Assembly: GCA_964633465.1 (NCBI GenBank)
Contig: CAZWGB010000041.1
Coordinates: 1 to 11,940, forward strand
Direction: 5' to 3'
DNA length: 11,940 nucleotides
Source: DTSX01 sp964633465
Lineage (GTDB): Bacteria > Pseudomonadota > Gammaproteobacteria > Steroidobacterales > UBA11654
Below, in pieces: positions 7,042-11,940 of this stretch (within the stretch, counting starts at the first letter, position 1; each line of letters opens with the position of its first letter). The position numbers and the translations under genes were made by a program. Below the pieces are notes generated by a model that was not told where the DNA came from, ran no database searches, and was given only the letters and a program-made list of their open reading frames with translations.

Positions 7042-7471
7042 CTTCGTGTCGTATTCTTAACACAACTGTGTTTGAAACATACAAAAGATCAGCAATTTTT
7101 CGCACCAAATAATCTTCGTATTTATCGAGTTCCTGATCAGCCATAGCAAGCTTCCAAAGCATCCCAATGATTTTTTCCTTTTCGGTTTGAGTTAATTTAG
7201 TGTGTAAGGTTCGGGTAAATTCATGTAAAGAAACTGCATCGTCTGCTTTTTTTTGTCCTTGTTCAAACAAACTCTGAGCTTCGCCATCTGAAAGATTAAA
7301 ATGAACCCTTAGCAACTCAGTTATCTTTTTATCCTCGAAATCATCTTGATGAAAATCGGCTCTGGCCATTTCAATTAAAAGCACCGACGTTGCAACTTCG
7401 ATCATGCCAAAAATTTCTTCGTCTTGTTCTTTGGGTTTTTTTGATCTAAAAAACTTAAATAATCCTGACAT
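7028..7471 (-). CDS. TerB-like protein
   Basis: This 147-residue, mostly helical and acidic protein is of the TerB (tellurite resistance, PF05099) type. A basic-aromatic N-terminus (SGLFKFFRSKKPKE) leads into two similar helix pairs, each with a carboxylate cluster: EMARADFHQDDFEDKKI (34-50) and KLAMADQELDKYEDYLVRKI (107-126). In TerB the equivalent acidic clusters bind metal. Stand-alone TerB-like proteins of this size are common in proteobacteria and are not evidence of tellurite resistance. No other ter gene is present. The basic, aromatic start could touch the inner membrane surface. It is convergent with dgcN (14-base overlap) and divergent from the membrane protein at 7583. It has the strongest Shine-Dalgarno in the window, though 13 bases from the ATG. 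Confidence 0.82.
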   Translation of the reverse strand: MSGLFKFFRSKKPKEQDEEIFGMIEVATSVLLIEMARADFHQDDFEDKKITELLRVHFNLSDGEAQSLFEQGQKKADDAVSLHEFTRTLHTKLTQTEKEKIIGMLWKLAMADQELDKYEDYLVRKIADLLYVSNTVVLRIRHEVTAK

Positions 7472-7582
7472 TGAGTCTGCTTTTCCTCCTTTTATTCAAT
7501 TTTTTTTGAAACCGAATTACAAACCATAAACGAATTGTATTAATATGACATCCGATTTTCATAGAAAAAACAGGGCAAATAA
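7472..7582. promoter_or_regulatory. Divergent intergenic region (TerB-like gene / membrane protein)
   Basis: This 111-base AT-rich spacer separates two divergent genes, so it should hold promoters for both. No consensus pair stands out. Weak candidates are TAATAT at 7541-7546 for the + strand and, on the - strand, TGTAAT (complement of 7516-7521) as a -10 element. Neither has a convincing -35 box. No operator-like palindrome was recognised. Confidence 0.4.
7485..7490 (-). promoter_or_regulatory. Perfect Shine-Dalgarno of the TerB-like gene
   Basis: Read on the - strand this is AGGAGG, preceded by AA. It ends 13 bases before the ATG at 7471, which is longer than the usual 5-9. No alternative ATG, GTG or TTG start lies between. 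Most other genes here lack such a site. Confidence 0.6.
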
Positions 7583-8596
7583 GTGAACTCAGATATGTCA
7601 AACAGCATCTCATCATCACTGGCTCTAAAATTAGGCATTGCATTCAGCCTTCTATTCTCAGGATTGATATGGCTTGCTGATATTTTATGGATGCAAGAAC
7701 CACTGCTCTTGCCGAAACCAGATGGAATTGCCTTTTGGTACAAATGGCAACTACAAAACCCTGATTTTATCAGTCGATCAAGTGCATGGGTGCTTTACTT
7801 CGGCCACCAAATTATTATCTGGTGGTTGATTTTCAAAGCGCAAGTAAGTAAGCCTAAATATATATCTGGCTTACACTGGTTTAACATAGCGGCGTTGTTG
7901 GCTAATGCACTTTTTGTAACCCTACATCTAGTGCAAACTCACATTTTCTATGACGGTTTGGCTCAGGATGTCACTGAGCAGTCAGCTCAATGGTCCGTCA
8001 TTGTACTTTTGGTTGTGGTTCTGATGATGGAGAATCAGAGACGAGGAATGTTTTTTGGGAAACCTCTGGATTTTGTAACCAGAGCATCTCAGGGCCTTAG
8101 AAAATACCATGGTTATTATTTTGCTTGGGCAGCAATCTATACGTTTTGGTATCACCCAATGGTGATGACACAAGGTCATTTATTGGGATTTTTATATATG
8201 TTCTTAATTCTTTTGCAAGGCAGCCTATTTTTTACTCGGGCTCATTTGAATCCAAAATGGACGATTTTTGTTGAAGTTACGGTGGTAGTGCATGCCTTGT
8301 TAGTTGCGCTAATGAACAGTCATAACTGGCCAATGTTTCTGTTTGGCTTTCTTGGGGTCTTTATGGTGACGCAGATGTATGGATTGCCACTCAGTCAAAA
8401 AATGAGATGGCTGCTCTGGTCCTTATTCATTGGGCTTATTATTGCCGTATACAATTTTAAAGGATGGGAAACATCCTATGAAGTTGTGTTTGTTGCAGGT
8501 ACAGAATGGGCCTCTGCGATTTTGGTTGCAGGTTTGATATTATTTCTCCAATCTGATTTCATCAAGAAGTTACTGTTTCTGAAAAAAACAAATTGA
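7583..8596 (+). CDS. Unrecognised polytopic membrane protein, histidine-rich
   Basis: I do not recognise this family. The 337-residue product has about nine or ten hydrophobic segments (near 15-36, 66-86, 98-119, 136-149, 177-191, 198-217, 227-245, 249-266, 275-290 and 302-322), so it should lie in the inner membrane. No cleavable signal peptide is evident. Ten histidines are spread over it: H75, H98, H115, H120, H176, H191, H199, H221, H237 and H247. Many lie in or at the ends of predicted helices, with local patterns HX4H (115-120), KYHGYYFAW, YHP and RAHLN. Such spacing can hold haem or metal, but no known cytochrome motif is visible. GTG at 7583 has AGGG seven bases upstream; an ATG at 7595 would remove four residues. 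It is divergent from the TerB-like gene and convergent with msrB. Confidence 0.8.
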   Translation: MNSDMSNSISSSLALKLGIAFSLLFSGLIWLADILWMQEPLLLPKPDGIAFWYKWQLQNPDFISRSSAWVLYFGHQIIIWWLIFKAQVSKPKYISGLHWFNIAALLANALFVTLHLVQTHIFYDGLAQDVTEQSAQWSVIVLLVVVLMMENQRRGMFFGKPLDFVTRASQGLRKYHGYYFAWAAIYTFWYHPMVMTQGHLLGFLYMFLILLQGSLFFTRAHLNPKWTIFVEVTVVVHALLVALMNSHNWPMFLFGFLGVFMVTQMYGLPLSQKMRWLLWSLFIGLIIAVYNFKGWETSYEVVFVAGTEWASAILVAGLILFLQSDFIKKLLFLKKTN

Positions 8597-8670
8597 AAGA
8601 CATGTAGTTACCGAAGGAGAACCGGTAGGATCATCCCGATTTTGGATAAGTTTAATCAAAGACTGTATGT

Positions 8671-9066
8671 CTAATCATCGGATGCAAAGTTTAGTGACAA
8701 CGAATTGATGCAATACCTGAGACCAGTTGGTGCTGGACCATCGGAAAAAACATGGCCAAGATGTGCGCCGCATTTCCCACAAAGTACCTCATCACGCACC
8801 ATGCCATGGCTGTGATCGGACTCTATTTTTACGGAATTGTCGGTATCTATGTCATAAAAGCTAGGCCAACCTGTACCTGAATCAAATTTTGTTATGGAAT
8901 GAAACAATTTATTGCCACAACAGACACACAGATAAGCGCCTGATTCCTTGTTGTGTAGATAATTGCCAGTAAATGGTGCTTCTGTTCCCTTTTCTTGGGT
9001 AATATTAAATTGTTCTTCGGTTAAGTGGCTAATATCCTTGTCGCTGTCGCTGTTATCTTTACTCAT
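8671..9066 (-). CDS. msrB: Peptide-methionine (R)-S-oxide reductase
   Basis: MsrB reduces methionine-R-sulfoxide in proteins using thioredoxin or a similar donor. This 131-residue protein has the two zinc-binding CXXC pairs (C47/C50 in CVCCGN; C96/C99 in CGKCGAH), the substrate loop SGTGWPSF (63-70), HLGHVFSDGP (102-111) and the catalytic cysteine C119 in RYCINSLSL. Many MsrBs, including that of E. coli, have a resolving cysteine at the residue occupied here by T65, so regeneration may use another thiol, as in other SGTGWPSF-type enzymes. There is no signal peptide, and the N-terminus is short, acidic and serine-rich, so it should be cytoplasmic. It is monocistronic as far as can be seen, with a weak GAGAAAG ribosome binding site. 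Confidence 0.96.
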   Translation of the reverse strand: MSKDNSDSDKDISHLTEEQFNITQEKGTEAPFTGNYLHNKESGAYLCVCCGNKLFHSITKFDSGTGWPSFYDIDTDNSVKIESDHSHGMVRDEVLCGKCGAHLGHVFSDGPAPTGLRYCINSLSLNFASDD

Positions 9067-9104
9067 AATACTTTCTCAAAAAGTTTTTTTGATGTGTATG
9101 CCAT

Positions 9105-9133
9105 TTTAATCATTTTTGCTGTATGTCTATAAT
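9105..9133 (+). promoter_or_regulatory. Candidate sigma-70 promoter for the lipid A acyltransferase gene
   Basis: A perfect -10 hexamer TATAAT lies at 9128-9133 in the 91-base spacer between msrB and the acyltransferase gene. The box 17 bases upstream, TTTAAT (9105-9110), matches the -35 consensus at only three positions. A start near 9140 would give a leader of about 18 bases before the ATG at 9158. AT-rich DNA yields such hexamers by chance, so this is tentative. Confidence 0.45.
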
Positions 9134-9157
9134 GCAATTTGCAATTAAACTAATATC

Positions 9158-10099
9158 ATGAAAGCCAAGCTAGAATCTACATTTGCCTATTTCCATCCCA
9201 AAAACTGGATAATCATCTTGATTCTTTCGTTAACTAGACTATTAGTATTACTCCCGTATCCTTTCATTGTCAAAATTGGAGAGTTATTGGGACATGTTTT
9301 GTACCGATTACCATCATCAAGGTCAAAAATAGCATTGAAAAATATACAACTATGCTTTCCCAACTTGTCATCTAAAGAACAAAAGAAGTTATTGAAACAG
9401 CACTTTATCTCACTTGGCATTGGTTTTATTGAAGTTGGTATTGCACGGTGGAGATCTACAAGAAAACTCAAACAGATTGTTAAGATACAAGGTCTTGAAA
9501 ACCTGCGGGATGCTGTGGCCAAAAATAAAGGCGTCATCCTCTTTAGTGCTCACTTCACTTTACTGGAAATCAGTGCTCTTATTGGTCGTAGTGATATTGG
9601 AGTGGATCTGCCTCCTTTGGTTGGAATGTACCGTTTGGGAAACAATCCGATAATCAATCGTTTCTTTCGCAATACCAGACTCAGATCTTGTGAGAGTCTA
9701 GTCACAAAAAACGAAGTCAAAAATTTAATTCGAGCACTCAAGGATAAAAAAATGGTTTGGTATGCAGCTGACCAGAATTTCATTGGTAAAAATGCCATAC
9801 CAGTCAAATTTTTTGGACACGAAGCAATGACTAATGCAGGCATAACTCGGATAGCTGAAATTGCTGGCTGTCCTGTATTGCCTTTTTTACCAATGAGACT
9901 ACCGAATGGTGAAGGCTATGTATTAGAGGTATACCCTGAAATCGATACGTTTCCAAGCGGAGATCCACAACAAGTCATGGAAAGAGCGCATCGAATTCTT
10001 GAGGCCCATATCCTTAAAAATCCAGAACAATATTATTGGGTTCACCGCCGATTTAAGGGCTCTAAATCAGGTTGGGATCCTTATGGCAAAGAGAATTAA
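9158..10099 (+). CDS. lpxL: Lipid A biosynthesis acyltransferase, LpxL/HtrB family
   Basis: This 313-residue inner-membrane enzyme adds a secondary acyl chain from acyl-ACP to Kdo2-lipid IVA during late lipid A assembly. One N-terminal hydrophobic anchor spans about 17-36. Family motifs are ALKNIQLCFPNLS (59-71), the catalytic HX4E in SAHFTLLEI (H132 and E137, the same numbers as in E. coli LpxL), WYAADQNFIGKNAIPVKFFG, the AIAGCPVLPF-like stretch, and the C-terminal PEQYYWVHRRFK. Whether it transfers laurate or another chain, and whether it is LpxL or LpxM, cannot be read from the sequence. It lies beside kdkA and a heptosyltransferase, as in other inner-core loci. Its TAA shares the TTAA at 10096-10099 with the opposite-strand kdkA stop. 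Confidence 0.93.
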   Translation: MKAKLESTFAYFHPKNWIIILILSLTRLLVLLPYPFIVKIGELLGHVLYRLPSSRSKIALKNIQLCFPNLSSKEQKKLLKQHFISLGIGFIEVGIARWRSTRKLKQIVKIQGLENLRDAVAKNKGVILFSAHFTLLEISALIGRSDIGVDLPPLVGMYRLGNNPIINRFFRNTRLRSCESLVTKNEVKNLIRALKDKKMVWYAADQNFIGKNAIPVKFFGHEAMTNAGITRIAEIAGCPVLPFLPMRLPNGEGYVLEVYPEIDTFPSGDPQQVMERAHRILEAHILKNPEQYYWVHRRFKGSKSGWDPYGKEN

Positions 10100-10812
10100 A
10101 CCTCGCTGTGATGCTTGGCGATACATATATCCCAACCTGAATTGGGAAATGCCAGTTGGTTCATCTTCGTTACTTTGGTAAGAGAGCGCTTCAATCGCAT
10201 TAAATTTGAATCTGACAAACGCTTGGATGATTCGCTGACTTTGCCTTTATCAAAATCCAGCAAAAAAACTTGATTGTTCTGATTAATCTGAATGTTTTCA
10301 ATATTCAAGTCCATATGAAAAACACCCTGATTGTGAAATTTAGCAATACATTCACCGATATTTCCCCACAATTGCTCAGTCATTGAGTTTCCAAGCAACT
10401 TGTTGCTTAAGGATTCAATATCAGGGATTTCTCTGGTAATAATGTCAGCCCTGTAACAGATTCCATTACGGACATACCTTGCAGCGACAGGAGTAGGAAC
10501 GGGTAGTTGTTTCTTAACCATATCATTGAGCAAGCGCCACTCCTTGAAAGACCGAGTGTTGTGTTCACCCATCCAGAGGTATTGATCCAAAGTCAATTTT
10601 GCAACTAGTCCACCTCGATTATAGTGCCTCAAAACGCAAGGTTGGTCTTGAATGTTGACAAAGTAAACTGTGCCTCTCCCCATAGATTGGGGTTGAGCTT
10701 CTTTGTCCATTTTCCAAAAATCGGATTCAAAAATATTCTCATCAATTTCGTTCATAAAACGATCATCATATAAGATAATACTCTGATTGATTTTTGTAAC
10801 TTGACTGGTCAT
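10096..10812 (-). CDS. kdkA: 3-deoxy-D-manno-octulosonic acid (Kdo) kinase
   Basis: KdkA phosphorylates the 4-hydroxyl of the single Kdo on lipid A, as known in Haemophilus, Vibrio and Bordetella. The 238-residue protein has a kinase-like fold with a glycine loop GRGTVYF (45-51), LRHYNRGGLVAKL (61-73), TRSFKEWRLL (86-95), LPVPTPVAAR (103-112), YRADIITR, the catalytic loop HMDLNIEN (166-173; D168, N173), and the metal-binding DFDKG (186-190). The C-terminus, with LMRLKRS and a final tryptophan region, also follows H. influenzae KdkA, and the N-terminus is about the same length, which supports the ATG at 10812. Presence of KdkA suggests that this organism's lipid A carries one phosphorylated Kdo. 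Its start faces the heptosyltransferase start with almost no space between them. Confidence 0.94.
   Translation of the reverse strand: MTSQVTKINQSIILYDDRFMNEIDENIFESDFWKMDKEAQPQSMGRGTVYFVNIQDQPCVLRHYNRGGLVAKLTLDQYLWMGEHNTRSFKEWRLLNDMVKKQLPVPTPVAARYVRNGICYRADIITREIPDIESLSNKLLGNSMTEQLWGNIGECIAKFHNQGVFHMDLNIENIQINQNNQVFLLDFDKGKVSESSKRLSDSNLMRLKRSLTKVTKMNQLAFPNSGWDICIAKHHSEV
10751..10779 (+). promoter_or_regulatory. Candidate promoter for the heptosyltransferase gene, inside kdkA
   Basis: TTCATA (10751-10756) and GATAAT (10774-10779) are separated by 17 bases and match the sigma-70 consensus at four and five of six positions. They lie in the 5' part of kdkA on the other strand. The divergent arrangement leaves no other room for a + strand promoter. 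Transcription would begin about 30 bases before the GTG at 10816. This is inferred from sequence only. Confidence 0.4.
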
Positions 10813-10815
10813 ATA

Positions 10816-11889
10816 GTGGGATCCAATAACGATAGTTTAACTCCAGATAGCATTTGTGTAATCAGATTATCAGCTCTAGGCGATTGCTGCCATGCATTGC
10901 CGATCATGAAAACACTTCGTGAGAGCTTCCAAGACACCAAAATCACTTGGATTATTGGCAAAACTGAATTTCAGCTTTTGGAAGGAATAGAAGACATTGA
11001 ATTTATTATTTTTGACAAATCCAACCTGCTAAAATCTCTTATTAAACTCTCGACTCAGTTGAGACACCGGAAATTTGACATCCTCCTACACATGCACGCT
11101 TCAATGACTGCCAATCTAGTCAGTTGCTTTGTTAAGGCGACCAGGAAAATTGGCTTCGATAAAGAACGCGCAAGAGATTTGCAGAGATTTTTTTGCAACG
11201 AAACAATTGCAGCAAAACCTAGGCAACATGTCATGGACGGATTTTTTGGCTTTGCTGAATACTTGGGTATAGATTCAAAACAAGAAAACTGGCATCTTCA
11301 AATTCCTGAATCTGCTAGTGCATTTGCTGAGAAAATCATAGATCACGATAAAATTAATTGTGTGATCAGCCCGTGCAGCAGTCAAAGATTTGGGCAAAAA
11401 TACAACAGAAGCTGGTCGGTGGAAAGCTATATAAGTGTTATTGATCATTTGATCAAAACGTACAACATCCAAGTAATACTTACAGGTGGAGCATCAGAAA
11501 TTGAATTGAATTATGGCAATCAAATCAGTCATCATTTTAAAAGCCAAGTAAAAAACCTAGTAAACCAAACCTCACTCAAGGAATTAACCGCACTGATCAG
11601 CAAAGCTGATTTTGTTATCTGTCCAGACTCAGGACCTGCTCATATTGCAACCGCGATGAAGACCAAAGTTATTGGGCTCTATGCGATGAGCAATCCTTTG
11701 AGAAGTGGACCTTACTTGTCAAAAAATTGGGTAATTAATGCTTACCCCAAAGCGGCCAAAAAATTATTAAATAAAGATATTTCTGAATTAAAATGGGGTT
11801 ACAGAATCAAAGAATCGGAAGCCATGAATTTAATTACCCCCGAGGAAGTAATAGCTAAAATAGACCTGTTAGTTTTACAAAGCTATTAA
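10816..11889 (+). CDS. Glycosyltransferase family 9 (heptosyltransferase-type)
   Basis: This is a GT-B fold enzyme of family 9, which transfers ADP-heptose onto the Kdo or heptose of the LPS inner core at the cytoplasmic face of the inner membrane. From the GTG at 10816 it has 357 residues. The N-terminal acceptor domain starts with ICVIRLSALGD (13-23) and includes TWIIGK and GFDKERARD (113-121). The donor domain has SWSVESY, VILTGG and the signature DSGPAHIA (271-278) followed by GLYAMSNPLRSGPY. These features fit heptosyltransferase I-like (WaaC-type) proteins, but the exact acceptor is uncertain, so no symbol is given. A TTG at 10801 would extend it by five residues but overlap the kdkA start by 12 bases; the GTG avoids this. 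Neither start has a Shine-Dalgarno sequence. Confidence 0.9.
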   Translation: MGSNNDSLTPDSICVIRLSALGDCCHALPIMKTLRESFQDTKITWIIGKTEFQLLEGIEDIEFIIFDKSNLLKSLIKLSTQLRHRKFDILLHMHASMTANLVSCFVKATRKIGFDKERARDLQRFFCNETIAAKPRQHVMDGFFGFAEYLGIDSKQENWHLQIPESASAFAEKIIDHDKINCVISPCSSQRFGQKYNRSWSVESYISVIDHLIKTYNIQVILTGGASEIELNYGNQISHHFKSQVKNLVNQTSLKELTALISKADFVICPDSGPAHIATAMKTKVIGLYAMSNPLRSGPYLSKNWVINAYPKAAKKLLNKDISELKWGYRIKESEAMNLITPEEVIAKIDLLVLQSY

Positions 11890-11940
11890 AACTTCCAATA
11901 ATTCAATTTCATTCTCATCTTAATGTGTCTAAAAATATTC
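11886..11940 (-). CDS. Possible C-terminal end of a convergent gene (partial)
   Basis: On the - strand a frame open from the window edge encodes 17 residues ending KMRMKLNYWKF and stops at TAA (complement of 11886-11888). That stop shares a TTAA with the heptosyltransferase stop, the same arrangement as the acyltransferase/kdkA junction at 10096-10099. The basic, aromatic tail would suit a glycosyltransferase or membrane-surface protein, but 17 residues do not allow identification. It may be a chance open frame. Confidence 0.3.
   Translation of the reverse strand, partial: NIFRHIKMRMKLNYWKF

Noticed and set aside
7028..7471. Tellurite resistance locus
   Set aside because: A single small TerB-like protein without terC, terD, terE or terZ neighbours does not indicate tellurite resistance.
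8598..8672. Possible terminator between the membrane protein and msrB: TACCG...CGGTA at 8609-8627, and AGACAT/ATGTCT at the ends of the spacer
   Set aside because: The stems are only 5-6 base pairs, the second is very widely spaced, and no T-run follows on either strand.
9187..9843. Several open frames on the opposite strand and in other frames within the acyltransferase gene
   Set aside because: They are shadows of a gene with a complete family motif set and show no recognisable motifs themselves.
1..11940. Mobile element, CRISPR array, defence island, tRNA or rRNA
   Set aside because: No transposase, integrase, terminal inverted repeats, spaced direct repeats or structured RNA sequence was seen; genes are conserved metabolic and envelope functions.

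Overview
The window is an AT-rich stretch (roughly 40% G+C by eye) of a draft Gram-negative genome, with two runs of exactly 100 N that each interrupt a gene. Lipid A acyltransferase, Kdo kinase and heptosyltransferase genes, together with the order gshB-yqgE-ruvX-pyrB and yggS-proC-yggT, point to a gammaproteobacterium, perhaps aquatic. Genus cannot be read from the sequence.

Left arm (1-7041, all + strand): a tightly packed run that looks like one operon. It holds the 3' end of gshB, yqgE, ruvX (yqgF), pyrB, a pyrK-like electron-transfer flavoprotein broken by the first gap, yggS, proC, yggT broken by the second gap, and then an enolase-superfamily epimerase overlapping a DUF1611 P-loop gene. 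Junctions are overlaps (8, 1, 4 and 11 bases) or gaps of 2 to 45 bases. The first part covers glutathione synthesis, RNA/DNA maintenance, pyrimidine synthesis and PLP/proline metabolism. The last two genes look like the DgcA/DgcN pair proposed to convert D-glutamate through N-acetyl intermediates.

Middle (7028-9066): a TerB-like small protein on the - strand, whose end overlaps the end of the DUF1611 gene. It is divergent from an unrecognised polytopic membrane protein unusually rich in histidine. That gene is convergent with msrB (methionine-R-sulfoxide reductase) on the - strand.

Right arm (9158-11889): lipopolysaccharide inner-core genes. These are an LpxL/HtrB-type acyltransferase (+), the Kdo kinase kdkA (-) and a family 9 heptosyltransferase (+). 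They are packed with no spacers: acyltransferase and kdkA share a TTAA tail-to-tail stop, and kdkA and the heptosyltransferase start within a few bases of each other in opposite directions. The last bases may hold the tail of another - strand gene.

No RNA gene, insertion sequence, CRISPR array or phage signature was seen. No stretch over 300 bases lacks a gene. I found no clear new multi-gene system. The points most worth a second look are the pyrK-like gene beside pyrB, the DgcA/DgcN pair, and the His-rich membrane protein.
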